DNA of 64,000 nucleotides from positions 221,331 through 285,330 of the forward strand of contig NZ_LMFR01000012.1 of the NCBI RefSeq assembly GCF_001426925.1. The letters run 5' to 3'. This document shows positions 27,647 to 36,410 of this stretch, in pieces. Positions within the stretch are counted from its first letter, which is position 1, and every line of letters starts with the position of its first letter. The translations under genes were made by a program, and so were the position numbers. This DNA comes from Microbacterium sp. Root53 (GTDB lineage Bacteria > Actinomycetota > Actinomycetes > Actinomycetales > Microbacteriaceae). Below the pieces are notes generated by a model. The model did not search any database. It was not told the origin of the DNA and saw nothing but the letters and a program-made list of their open reading frames with translations.

Positions 27647-29671
27647 CTAGGCCTCGGGAAGAGGCGCGGGCGACTCCAGCAGCGCGACCGGCTCGGGCGC
27701 GGCCGGCGGGCGCTCGTCGGCGGGAGGGCGGTCGGCGCGGCGCGCGCGCAGCGCGGGGTCGCGGCCCTCCTCCGATTCGGCCTCGGCCTCGAGCACGCGG
27801 TTCGCCGCGAGCTGCTCCTCGGCGAGCTCGGCGTACAGACCGCCGAGCGCCACCAGCTCGGCGTGCGTGCCGGACTCGACGATCCGACCCGCCTCGACCA
27901 CGTGGATGACGTCGGCGTCGATCACGGTCGACAGGCGGTGCGCGATCGAGAGGGTCGTCCGGCCCGCCGCCGCCGTCTCGAGGGCCTCCTGCACGATGCG
28001 CTCGGACACGGTGTCGAGCGCGCTCGTCGCCTCGTCGAGCAGCAGCACCGGCGGGTCCTTGAGCAGCACGCGCGCGATCGCGATGCGCTGCTTCTCGCCG
28101 CCCGAGAGGCGGTAGCCGCGCTCGCCCACCACGGTGTCGTAGCCGTGCTCGAAGCCCGCGATGATGTGGTGGATGTTCGCCTTGCGGCACGCCTCCTCGA
28201 TCTCGGCGTCGGTCGCGTCCGGCCGCGCGTAGGCGAGGTTCTCGCGGATCGTGGCGTGGAACAGATAGGTCTCCTGCGACACGATGCCCACGTGGTCGAT
28301 GATCGACTCGTGCCGCAGGCGCCGCACGTCCTCTCCCGCGAAGAGCACCTGCCCCGACGACGCCTCGTACAGCCGCGGGGTCAGGTACAGCACGGTGGTC
28401 TTGCCCGCGCCGCTCGGGCCGACGAAAGCGACCTGCTGGCCCGGCTCGACCGTGAACGAGACGCCGTCGAGCGTGGGGCGCGAGTCGGGGGCCGCATCCG
28501 GGTAGCGGAACGTGACGTCGCGGAACTCGATCCGCCCGATCGGCCCGGGCGCCTCCGTCACCGGGATGGCGTCGGGCGCGTCGGTGATCGCGGGCCGCAG
28601 ATCGAGGTACTCGAAGATGCGGGCGAACAGCGCCGCGGAGGTCTGGACGTCGAGCGCGACGCGCATCAGCCCGATCAGCGGCTGCAGCAGCCGCGCCTGC
28701 ACGGTCGTGAAGGCCACGATCGTCCCTGCCGTCACGAGCCCCGCGTCGCCGGCCAGCAGGAACCCGCCCACCAGGTAGATCACCGCCGGGACGCTCGCCA
28801 TCAGCACGTGCACCACGGCGAAGAAGCCCTGCCCGCTCATCGCCTGGCGCACCTGCAGGCGGATCTGGTTGGCGTTCTCCTCCGCGTACCGCGCCGACTC
28901 GGTGCGCTGCCGGTTGAACGACTTCGACAGCAGGATGCCCGAGACGCTCAGCGTCTCCTGCGTGATCGCGGTCAGCTCCGACAGCGACTGCTGCGTCTGC
29001 GCCGCGATCCTGGCGCGGATCTGCCCGACGCGCCGCTGCACGAGCACCAGGATCGGCATCAGCACCACCGCGATCAGCGTGAGCCGCCAGTCGATCAGGA
29101 TCATCGCCACGAGCGACGCGACGACCGTGACCGTGTTGCCCAGGATGCTCGCGACCGTGTTGGTCAGGACGCCCGAGACGCCGCCCACGTCGTTCTGCAG
29201 GCGCGACTGGATGACGCCGGTCTTCGTGCGGGTGAAGAAGCCCAGCTCCATCCCCTGCAGGTGCTCGAACATCCGGACCCGGAGGTCGCCCGTGACGCGG
29301 TTGCCGACGTTCGACGTGAACCACGTCTGCGCGACGCCCACCAGGGCGCCGGCGACGTACAGCCCGACCATGAGCAGCACCAGCCGCACGAGCAGCGGCA
29401 GCTGGACCGGGCCGCCGTCGGTCGGGAAGAGCGCGTCGTCGAAGATGCGCTGGATGACCAGCGGAGGGATCGCGCCGATGGCCGCGCCCAGCACGACCAG
29501 GCCCATCGTGACCGCGATGCGCGCCCGGTAGGGCCGGAAGAGGGCGAACACGCGGCGGCGCAGATCCGGCACGCGCGGCGCCTCGGCGTTCTGCCGGCGC
29601 AGGGCGTCCTCGTCCATGCGCCCGAAGCCGCCCGGGCGATGCCCGCCGCCTCCGCGCATCGCCATGCTCAT
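27647..29671 (-). CDS. ABC exporter half-transporter (membrane and ATPase domains fused)
   Basis: A 674-residue type IV ABC half-transporter, expected to act as a dimer. After a Gly/Arg-rich start, six membrane segments span about 55-340. The nucleotide-binding domain (about 375-610) has GPSGAGKTT, the signature LSGGEKQR and Walker B VLLLDEATSALD. A Pro/Ala/Arg-rich tail of about 50 residues follows and looks disordered. Substrate is unknown; the family exports lipids, peptides or drugs. ATG at 29671 has TAGGCT six bases upstream. It diverges from a DHA2 pump gene. Confidence 0.92.
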   Translation of the reverse strand: MSMAMRGGGGHRPGGFGRMDEDALRRQNAEAPRVPDLRRRVFALFRPYRARIAVTMGLVVLGAAIGAIPPLVIQRIFDDALFPTDGGPVQLPLLVRLVLLMVGLYVAGALVGVAQTWFTSNVGNRVTGDLRVRMFEHLQGMELGFFTRTKTGVIQSRLQNDVGGVSGVLTNTVASILGNTVTVVASLVAMILIDWRLTLIAVVLMPILVLVQRRVGQIRARIAAQTQQSLSELTAITQETLSVSGILLSKSFNRQRTESARYAEENANQIRLQVRQAMSGQGFFAVVHVLMASVPAVIYLVGGFLLAGDAGLVTAGTIVAFTTVQARLLQPLIGLMRVALDVQTSAALFARIFEYLDLRPAITDAPDAIPVTEAPGPIGRIEFRDVTFRYPDAAPDSRPTLDGVSFTVEPGQQVAFVGPSGAGKTTVLYLTPRLYEASSGQVLFAGEDVRRLRHESIIDHVGIVSQETYLFHATIRENLAYARPDATDAEIEEACRKANIHHIIAGFEHGYDTVVGERGYRLSGGEKQRIAIARVLLKDPPVLLLDEATSALDTVSERIVQEALETAAAGRTTLSIAHRLSTVIDADVIHVVEAGRIVESGTHAELVALGGLYAELAEEQLAANRVLEAEAESEEGRDPALRARRADRPPADERPPAAPEPVALLESPAPLPEA

Positions 29672-29902
29672 GCGGTCAGCCTAATGACGGCCGCCGACGC
29701 ACCGGCCGGTCTGGGACGCTCTGGTGACGCCCCGGAGAATTCTCTCGCCAGGCGGGAATGGGATGTCCGACCCCGCGGTTACGCTTGAGAGTCCGGCGGC
29801 CCTCGCGTGGTTCACCCCCTCGCGGCCGCCCGTCCGAGCCTTCGCTCGCCGCCCCGGCCGCCGACACGCGGGGATGATCCGTCCTTTCCGCCGAGGAGCA
29901 CG

Positions 29903-31390
29903 ATGACCGCCACCGAGACCGCCCCGAGCACCGGATCGATCCCCCGCCAGCCCGAGGTGGACCCGAAGGGCATGCGGGTCATCTGGCTGCTGCTGATCGC
30001 GGCGTTCGTCGCGATCCTCAACGAGACCACGATGAGCATCGCGATCCCGCACCTGAACGTCGATCTCGGCGTCCCGCCCGAGCTGGGCCAGTGGCTGACG
30101 AGCGCGTTCATGCTCACCATGGCCGTGGTCATCCCGACCACGGGCTTCCTGCTCCAGCGGCTGACCACCCGGCAGGCGTTCCTGCTCGCGATGTCGCTGT
30201 TCACGGCGGGCACGCTGATCTGCATGGTCGCGCCCGGGTTCTCGATGCTGCTGATCGGCCGGATCGTGCAGGCGGCCGGCACCGCGATCGCCATGCCGCT
30301 GCTCATGACGACCGTCATGCGCGTCGTGCCGGCGCACGCGCGCGGCCGCATCATGGGCCGCGTCGGCATCGTCATCTCGCTGGCCCCCGCGATCGGCCCC
30401 ACCCTCGCGGGCGTCCTGCTCGACGTGGCGAGCTGGCGCTGGATCTTCGGCGTCGTGCTGCCCATCGCGGTCGTCGCGCTGGCGATCGGCGCGAAGCTCC
30501 TCACCAACCTCGGCGAGACCTCGAAGGCGCCGCTCGACGTGCTCTCGGTCGTGCTCTCGGCCATCGCGTTCGGCGGCATCGTGTTCGGGCTGAGCCAGAT
30601 GGGCGGCGGCTCGCACGGCGGCGCCTCGGCGCTGCCCGCCGGGACGGCGGGCGGGATCATCGCGGCCTCGGTCGTCGTGCTCGCGCTGTTCATCTGGCGC
30701 CAGCTGCGGCTGCAGCGCGTCGACGACGCGCTCCTCGACCTGCGGGTGTTCCTGTCGCGCAACTTCACGATGGCGATCGTCGTGATGGGCATCCTGTCGC
30801 TCGCGATGTTCGGCACGTTCACGGCCCTGCCGCTGTACATGCAGGACGTCGCGGGCCTGACCGCCACGGAGGCGGGCCTGGTCGTGCTTCCCGGCGCCGT
30901 CACGATGGGTCTGCTCGGACCGGTCATCGGCCGCATCTACGACGCGCGGGGCGCGCGCATCCTGCTGATCCCGGGCACGATCCTGGTGGCCGGCGTGATG
31001 GTGTTCTACGCGACGCTCACCGAGTCGACCCCCGTGTTCGCCCTCGTGATCGCGCAGATCACGATGTCGATCGGCATGGCCATGTCGTTCACGCCGCTGT
31101 TCTCCGCCTCGCTCGGCTCGCTGCAGCCGCGGCTCTACTCGCACGGCTCCGCGGTGCTGAACACGCTTCAGCAGGTCGCGGGCGCGGCGGGCGTCGCGGT
31201 GCTCATCACGACCATGGCGTCGGTGGCGGCCTCGCGCGAGGCGGCGGGCGTGGCCGAGCTCGCCGCTGGGGCGGCGGGGGCGCGCGCGGCGTTCCTGTTC
31301 TCGGCGATCGTGGCGATCATCGCGGTGGGCGCGGCGTTCTTCGTGCGCAAGCCCGCGGACCAGCCCGGCGAGCTCGCGGCCGGCCACTGA
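29903..31390 (+). CDS. MFS transporter, DHA2 (EmrB/QacA) family
   Basis: A 495-residue drug:proton antiporter-type protein. It shows the DHA2 features ILNETTMSIAIPHLNVDLG in helix 1 (near 34) and GRIVQAAGTAIAMPLLMT in helix 4 (near 115), with about 14 predicted helices. ATG at 29903 follows GAGGAG by seven bases, whereas an upstream in-frame extension is Arg/Pro-rich and not membrane-like. It shares a 231-base divergent region with the ABC exporter. Substrate is unknown. Confidence 0.93.
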   Translation: MTATETAPSTGSIPRQPEVDPKGMRVIWLLLIAAFVAILNETTMSIAIPHLNVDLGVPPELGQWLTSAFMLTMAVVIPTTGFLLQRLTTRQAFLLAMSLFTAGTLICMVAPGFSMLLIGRIVQAAGTAIAMPLLMTTVMRVVPAHARGRIMGRVGIVISLAPAIGPTLAGVLLDVASWRWIFGVVLPIAVVALAIGAKLLTNLGETSKAPLDVLSVVLSAIAFGGIVFGLSQMGGGSHGGASALPAGTAGGIIAASVVVLALFIWRQLRLQRVDDALLDLRVFLSRNFTMAIVVMGILSLAMFGTFTALPLYMQDVAGLTATEAGLVVLPGAVTMGLLGPVIGRIYDARGARILLIPGTILVAGVMVFYATLTESTPVFALVIAQITMSIGMAMSFTPLFSASLGSLQPRLYSHGSAVLNTLQQVAGAAGVAVLITTMASVAASREAAGVAELAAGAAGARAAFLFSAIVAIIAVGAAFFVRKPADQPGELAAGH

Positions 31391-31427
31391 GCCGGACGGC
31401 TGGGCCCGGACCGCTGAGCCGCGGCGG

Positions 31428-31592
31428 TCAGTCCGGCAGGCGGCAGACGCCGTCGACGCACAGGCCGGCGGCGTCCTCGCCCAGCGGCACGAGCGGCAGG
31501 GCGGCGAGGGACAGGAGCTCCGCCGCCCCGGCCTCGGCTCGCGCCTGAGGCGCGGCGGCAGGGGCGACGGCGTCGTCTTCGGGCGAACTCAC
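31428..31592 (-). CDS. Small hypothetical protein with C-terminal CVDGVC motif
   Basis: A 54-residue reading frame ending LCVDGVCRLPD. Two Cys four residues apart near the C-terminus could bind metal or form a disulfide, but no family is recognised with certainty. GTG at 31592 is favoured because TACGAT lies seven bases upstream; ATG at 31601 would add three residues but overlaps that hexamer. It is located between the DHA2 pump (convergent) and the DeoR remnant. The short length makes it tentative. Confidence 0.45.
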   Translation of the reverse strand: MSSPEDDAVAPAAAPQARAEAGAAELLSLAALPLVPLGEDAAGLCVDGVCRLPD

Positions 31593-31635
31593 GCCCGCCA
31601 TCGTACGCCCGCCGCGCAGCGGCGTGGGCCGCGGC

Positions 31636-32319
31636 TCAGGGGCTCTCGGGCACGGGCACGGTGACCACCTCGACGCCGCGGTCGCGCAGGAGATGCACCA
31701 CGTCCGCGGGCGCGTCCTGCGTGGTCACGACCGTGTCCAGGTCGGCGAGCGCCCCGAAACGGTGCGCCGCCGTGCGGGTGAACTTGTCGGCGGTCGCGAC
31801 GAGCACGACGCGGCGCGCCGTCTCGAGGAGCGCCCGCTTGACCTGCGCGTCGCCCCATCCGGCGACCGTCAGCCCCGCCTCCGGATCGGCTGCGCAAGCC
31901 CCGAGCACGGCGACGTCGAATCGCATGGCCCGGACCGCCTCCGCGGCGCCCGGACCGTGGAACGACAGATCGTCCTGCGCGACCGGTCCGCCCGGCACGA
32001 TCACCTCGACGCCGGCACGGCGCGCGAGCGCGGCTGCCGCGTGCAGGGAGAGCGCCATCGCGCTCAGGTCGCGCCCGGCGAGCCGGTCAGCCACGGCCAG
32101 CGCGGTCGTGCCGTTGTCGATCGCGACCGTCGCGCGCTCCGGGACGAGCTGCGCCGCCGCCTCCGCGAGGGCCTGCTTGGCGGCCCGATCCGAGCCCGCG
32201 CGCACGTCGAACGGATAGGGCGAGCCCCGCCGCGGCGCCGGCTCCGCGCCGCCCCGGATGCGGCGGATCGCACCGTACTCCTCCAGCTCGCGCAGGTCGA
32301 GCGTGATCTCCTCTCGAAT
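31636..32319 (-). pseudogene. DeoR-family regulator remnant lacking the N-terminal helix-turn-helix
   Basis: About 227 codons encode the DeoR C-terminal sugar-phosphate sensor domain, with AIDNGTTALAVADRL near residue 70 and GLTVAGWGDAQVKRALLE near 165. The N-terminus begins within what should be the end of the DNA-binding domain (LRELEEYGAIRRIRGGA). Upstream in the same strand there is no ATG or GTG close by and no helix-turn-helix in any frame; instead the divergent MFS gene begins at 32318. About 40 residues are therefore missing. It may be a pseudogene left by a deletion, or start at an unusual codon. Confidence 0.7.
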
Positions 32320-33490
32320 GCCCTCCTCCCGCCGGCAGGTCGCGGGCGCCGGCCTGCTGTTCGCCGGCAACGGCGCCACGTTCGCCGCCCTGCTCCCCTG
32401 GTATCCGCTGCTGACCCGCGAGCTCCGCCTGGGCCCGGCCGAGTTCGGCCTCATCGTGGCGTGCTTCGCGGTCGGCGCCATCCTGTCGTCGACTCTGCCG
32501 GCCCCGCTGATCCGCCGCTTCGGCCCGCTGCCGGTGTGCGTCGCCCTGACGTCGGTGCTGGCCGCTGCCGTGGCCGCGGCCGCCTGGGCGCCGACGGGAG
32601 CGCTCCTGGCCCTCTGCCTGTTCGCGGCGGGCTTCGCGGACGCCGTGGTCGACGTCGCGCAGAACGTCGTGGGCCTCCGGGCCCAGACGCGTGCCGGCCG
32701 ACCGGTCCTCTCCTCGATGCACGCGCTGTGGAGCCTGGGCGGCGTCGCCGGCGGGGCGGTCGCGACCGCGGCCGCCGCCTCGGGCGTCGACATGTGGGTG
32801 CACCTCGTGCCGGCCGGGGTCGTCGGCGTGGTCGCGGTCGGCGTCGGCCCATGGCTGGTCGGCCCGATGGACGCGCCGAGCGGCGAGGCCCCGCCGCACG
32901 CCGACCGCCGCCTGCGACGATGGGCTCCCGTGCTGCGCGCCGTGCTGCCGCTGGTCGTCATCGCGGTCGCGGGCACGATGCTCGAGGACGTCGCGAACAA
33001 CTGGGCGGCGCTGTCGGCGGTCGAGCTCGGCGGCGTGGAGGCGGGCGCGGCAGGCATCGCCTTCACGGTCGTGATCGGGAGCCAGTGCATCGGCAGGTTC
33101 ACGGGGGATGCGCTCATCCACCGATTCGGAAGGGCGGCGGTCGCGCGCTCGGGCGGCGCCCTCGTCGCCGCGGGCGGCCTGGGGATCGTCAGCGGTCAGT
33201 CCGGGCTGTTCTTCGCGGGCCTGGCGGCCGTCGGCCTCGGCTGCGCGACGCTCGTCCCCAGCGCGCTCACGGCGGCCTCGCGTGTCCCCGGACTCGCGGA
33301 GGGCACGGGCGTGATGATCGTGAGCTGGCTCATGCGGCTGGGCTTCCTCGGCACGAGCCCCCTCGTGGGCGCGATCGCCGACGGGGCCGGGCTGCGCGCC
33401 GCGATGCTGGTGCTGATGCTCACGGGCGTCGCGGTCCTGCTGCTCGGCCGGCACCTGGGCGGCGGGGACGAGGCGCCGCCCGCGCCGTAG
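32318..33490 (+). CDS. MFS transporter
   Basis: A 390-residue major facilitator with about 12 predicted helices, beginning MPSSRRQVAGAGLLFAGNGATF and lacking a long cytoplasmic tail. The size and spacing match small sugar or drug MFS proteins. ATG at 32318 is assumed from the start of helix 1; no Shine-Dalgarno is visible, and TGATCT lies eight bases upstream. The gene touches the truncated DeoR remnant head to head with a 2-base overlap. If the regulator is dead, this transporter may have lost its natural control. Confidence 0.88.
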   Translation: MPSSRRQVAGAGLLFAGNGATFAALLPWYPLLTRELRLGPAEFGLIVACFAVGAILSSTLPAPLIRRFGPLPVCVALTSVLAAAVAAAAWAPTGALLALCLFAAGFADAVVDVAQNVVGLRAQTRAGRPVLSSMHALWSLGGVAGGAVATAAAASGVDMWVHLVPAGVVGVVAVGVGPWLVGPMDAPSGEAPPHADRRLRRWAPVLRAVLPLVVIAVAGTMLEDVANNWAALSAVELGGVEAGAAGIAFTVVIGSQCIGRFTGDALIHRFGRAAVARSGGALVAAGGLGIVSGQSGLFFAGLAAVGLGCATLVPSALTAASRVPGLAEGTGVMIVSWLMRLGFLGTSPLVGAIADGAGLRAAMLVLMLTGVAVLLLGRHLGGGDEAPPAP

Positions 33491-33604
33491 GGTTACGCCC
33501 CCGCCGCGCCGCTGTCAAGGCGGAGGCGCATCCTGCCGGCCCCTCCTAGCGTCGACTGCACGCCCGGATCATCCGGGACCACCGCACGAGAGAGGACGAA
33601 CGCC

Positions 33605-34021
33605 ATGACCACCGCACGCGACATCATGACCCCCGACCCCCGCTGCATCGGCGAGAACGACACGCTCGTGGACGCGGCGATGCTGCTGGCGGACCTCGAC
33701 GTGGGTGCGCTGCCGATCTGCGGCGAGGACGGCAGGCTGAAGGGCATGCTCACCGACCGCGACATCGTCGTGAAGTGCCTCGCGAAGGGCGGGGACCCCC
33801 GCACGGACACGGCGGGCTCGCTCGGCGAGGGAACGCCGGTCTGGGTGGATGCGGGCGCCGACGTCCGCGACGCGCTCACGCTCATGGAGCAGCACCAGGT
33901 GCGCCGCCTGCCGGTGATCGAGGACCACCAGCTGGTCGGCATCATCAGCCAGGCCGATGTGGCACGCAATCTCGAGGCGACCGAGACGGGCGAGACCGTC
34001 GAGCAGATCTCCGAGGAGTGA
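33605..34021 (+). CDS. CBS domain protein
   Basis: A 138-residue protein made of two CBS repeats (about 8-62 and 72-128), with AARDIMTP-like openings (TTARDIMTPDPRCI) and LPVIEDHQLVGIISQADVAR in the second. Paired CBS motifs usually bind adenine nucleotides and sense energy state. There is no fused enzyme or channel domain, so it may act through a partner. ATG at 33605 follows GAGAGGACGA. The C-terminal GETVEQISEE tail is common in Microbacteriaceae homologues. Confidence 0.92.
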   Translation: MTTARDIMTPDPRCIGENDTLVDAAMLLADLDVGALPICGEDGRLKGMLTDRDIVVKCLAKGGDPRTDTAGSLGEGTPVWVDAGADVRDALTLMEQHQVRRLPVIEDHQLVGIISQADVARNLEATETGETVEQISEE

Positions 34022-34084
34022 CCGCGCGGGGTGCGGGCGGCGGCGTCCAGGGTCCGGGCAGGATCGGCGCGCCAGACTGAGCGG

Positions 34085-34786
34085 ATGCGTCATCGCCGGA
34101 TCCTCGCCGCCGTCCTCGCGGCGAGCGCTCTCGCCGCGGGCGGCGCGGTGGCTGCCGTGTCGCTGACGCGCGCGGAGGACGCTCCCCCGGGCTGCGACGA
34201 CATCCGCGCATACCAGCAGCGCTTCGGCGAGATCGAGCGCCTGGGAGCGGGCGACCGCGAGCTCACCGTGCTGGGCGACTCCTACTCGGCCGGGGACTCG
34301 CTGCGCGATCGCGGCCGCCGCTGGACCGACGCGCTGCCCGCGCTCGAGCCCGGTCTGACGGTCGAGCTGGACGCGATCGCGTTCACGGGCTACGTGAACA
34401 CCGGCGGGTGCGGCCCGAACTCGTTCCGCGACCGCATCGACCGCGCGGTCGCCGAGGTGGATCGGACCCTGGTGATCCAGGGCGGGCTCAACGACGTCTA
34501 CGCCCAGCCGGCCACGCTCGAGCGGGCGGCCTCGGCCGTGCTCGACGCCGCCCGGGCGGTGGATCGCGTGGTGGTCGTCGGCCCCGTGGACGTGCCGGGG
34601 CGCGAGGGAGAGGCCGCCGTGGACGGCGTCCTGGCCGACGCGGCGGAGGCCCGCGGCCTGGCGTACGTGTCGACCCTCGACTGGGACCTGCCTGTGGGCC
34701 CCGACCGCGTCCATCTCACCGCGGAGGGGCACCGCGCCTACGCCGAGCGTCTCCGCGACGCCCTCGTCGTGGCCGGCGCGCTCTGA
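34085..34786 (+). CDS. SGNH/GDSL hydrolase, probably exported
   Basis: A 233-residue hydrolase with an N-terminal hydrophobic segment (about 6-24) that may be a signal peptide or anchor. The SGNH blocks are present: GDSYSAGDS (block I, near 63, nucleophile Ser), GGLNDVY (block III, near 136) and DRVHLTAEGH (block V, near 210, catalytic Asp and His). Likely substrates are esters of polysaccharides or lipids. ATG at 34085 is chosen for the signal segment; a weak CAGACT lies six bases upstream. Confidence 0.88.
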   Translation: MRHRRILAAVLAASALAAGGAVAAVSLTRAEDAPPGCDDIRAYQQRFGEIERLGAGDRELTVLGDSYSAGDSLRDRGRRWTDALPALEPGLTVELDAIAFTGYVNTGGCGPNSFRDRIDRAVAEVDRTLVIQGGLNDVYAQPATLERAASAVLDAARAVDRVVVVGPVDVPGREGEAAVDGVLADAAEARGLAYVSTLDWDLPVGPDRVHLTAEGHRAYAERLRDALVVAGAL

Positions 34787-34811
34787 GGCGCGAGCACGGC
34801 CCCGCGCGCCG

Positions 34812-35810
34812 TCACATCCACTTGCGCCACTTGAACACCGTGTACAGCCCCACGGCGGTCACGGTCATGAGCGCGAGAGCCATAGGGTAGCCCCACACCC
34901 ATTCCAGTTCGGGCATGTGCCGGAAGTTCATGCCGTAGACGCCCGCCACGATGCTCGGGCCGAACAGGATGGCCGCCCATCCCGAGATCCGCTTCACCTG
35001 CTCGTTCTGCGCGAGCGCGGTCTCGGTCTGCCGGCGCGTGACGAGCGTCGAGTTCACCGTCAGCGCGTTGTCCAGGATCGCCCGGTACGACGCCAGCCGG
35101 TGCGCGATCCGGATGGTGTGGTCCAGCACGTCGCGCAGCGACCGCTGCAGTTCGATGTCTACCCCGTACCGGTCGGCGCCGCGCAGGAGCGACTCCAGCA
35201 TGGTGCTGAGCGGATCGACCGCTCGCTGGAAGCCGATCACCTCGCGCGAGAGCTCGTAGATCCGGCGGGACAGCTCGGCGCCGTCGTCGCTGAAGAGCAG
35301 GTCCTCGATCTCGTCGATGTCGTTCTGCAGGCCGCCCGCGACCGGCTCGTACTCGTCGACCACCTCGTCGAGGATCGCGTACAGCACGGCCTCCGGGCCC
35401 AGCGCGAGCAGGTCGGGGACGGCCTCCATGCGCTTGCGCACGCGGGCGAGGTCCGGCGACTCGGCATGCCGGATGGTGACCACGAAGTCCGGGCCCACGA
35501 ACACGTGCAGCTCGCCGAGCTCGACGGTCTCCCGCGACTCGACGTACCGCGCCGGCAGCAGCACCGCGAACAGCGTGTCGCCGTACCGCTCGAGCTTCGC
35601 GCGCTGGTGCCCCGACAGCGCGTCCTCGACCGCGAGCGGGTGCAGCGAGAACTCCTGCGCGACCTTCTGGATCTCCTCCGTCGTCGGCCGGAAGAGGCCG
35701 ATCCACGCCATGCCGTTCCGGTCCCGCATGTGCTCGAAGGTGTCCTCGAGGCTGGCGGGGTTCTCGATGCGACGTCCGGCGACGTACACGGCGTTGTCGA
35801 TGATGGGCAC
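34812..35810 (-). CDS. corA: CorA family magnesium/cobalt transporter
   Basis: A 332-residue pentameric divalent-cation channel. The long soluble N-terminal domain (about 1-265) is followed by two membrane helices near the C-terminus, with the signature GMN in the loop VAGVYGMNFRHMPELEW, and a terminal KWRKWM basic stretch. GTG at 35810 begins with PIIDNAVYV; GACAAT lies six bases upstream, a weak leaderless signal. It converges with the SGNH gene, the stops being 25 bases apart. Confidence 0.95.
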   Translation of the reverse strand: MPIIDNAVYVAGRRIENPASLEDTFEHMRDRNGMAWIGLFRPTTEEIQKVAQEFSLHPLAVEDALSGHQRAKLERYGDTLFAVLLPARYVESRETVELGELHVFVGPDFVVTIRHAESPDLARVRKRMEAVPDLLALGPEAVLYAILDEVVDEYEPVAGGLQNDIDEIEDLLFSDDGAELSRRIYELSREVIGFQRAVDPLSTMLESLLRGADRYGVDIELQRSLRDVLDHTIRIAHRLASYRAILDNALTVNSTLVTRRQTETALAQNEQVKRISGWAAILFGPSIVAGVYGMNFRHMPELEWVWGYPMALALMTVTAVGLYTVFKWRKWM

Positions 35811-35967
35811 TCGCCCATTGTCCCCGCGCCCGTCGCCGCGTCCCGGAGGCGCGCGCCGGCCAGGGCCGACGTGCGCAGCACGGCCGCTCCCCTGTCCCGT
35901 CCGGGCCCGCGGTGGGATCATCGAGGAGCGGCGCGCCGGCCCCGCACGGATCGAAGGAGATCGACGC

Positions 35968-36330
35968 ATGTCACGCGCACAGGAATGGCTGGACAGCTAC
36001 CTCCGGGCCTGGAAGTCGAAGGACGAGTCGGATGTCCGGGCGATCTTCACGGACGACGCCGAGTACTGGTTCCGCCCGAACGACGCCGAGCCGGTGCGCG
36101 GCATCGACGCGATCGTCGAGATGTGGGCCGGCGACGAGCCGGTCGAGCCCGAGTACGCGTTCGAGGTCCTGATCGAGGACGAGCGGCTGGGCATCATCAA
36201 GGGACATGTGGACTATCCCGGCCACCAGCACTACACCAACCTCTGGGAGGTCTACTTCGCTCCCGACGGCCGCGCGCAGCGGTTCGTGGAGTGGTTCATG
36301 ACCCCGCGCAAGCGCGCCGACAACCTCTGA
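35968..36330 (+). CDS. NTF2-like (SnoaL-type) protein
   Basis: A 120-residue single-domain protein with the cone-shaped NTF2-like pattern: WLDSYLRAWKSKDESDVRAIF at the start, then DAEYWFRPND and VRGIDAIVEMWAG. Members act as small isomerases, cyclases or binding pockets and are often uncharacterised. There is no leader. ATG at 35968 follows AAGGAGA by seven bases. No pathway context: neighbours are corA (divergent) and a penicillin-binding protein. Confidence 0.82.
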   Translation: MSRAQEWLDSYLRAWKSKDESDVRAIFTDDAEYWFRPNDAEPVRGIDAIVEMWAGDEPVEPEYAFEVLIEDERLGIIKGHVDYPGHQHYTNLWEVYFAPDGRAQRFVEWFMTPRKRADNL

Positions 36331-36410
36331 GGTGCCCGGGCCCCGGGCCGCTGCCATCCTCCGTCATGGCAGTATGGCGGAGCACCCACGGCTCGCTCGG
36401 AAGGACGCCC

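Noticed and set aside
32087..33454. Long minus-strand frames opposite the MFS gene that could supply the missing DeoR N-terminus
   Set aside because: None of the three frames shows a helix-turn-helix; the residues are Arg/Ala/Gly-rich antisense translation.
34917..36410. In-frame extension of the penicillin-binding protein far upstream
   Set aside because: The stretch is antisense to corA and overlaps the NTF2-like gene. The lipoprotein signal and the AAGGA site fix the start at 36411.
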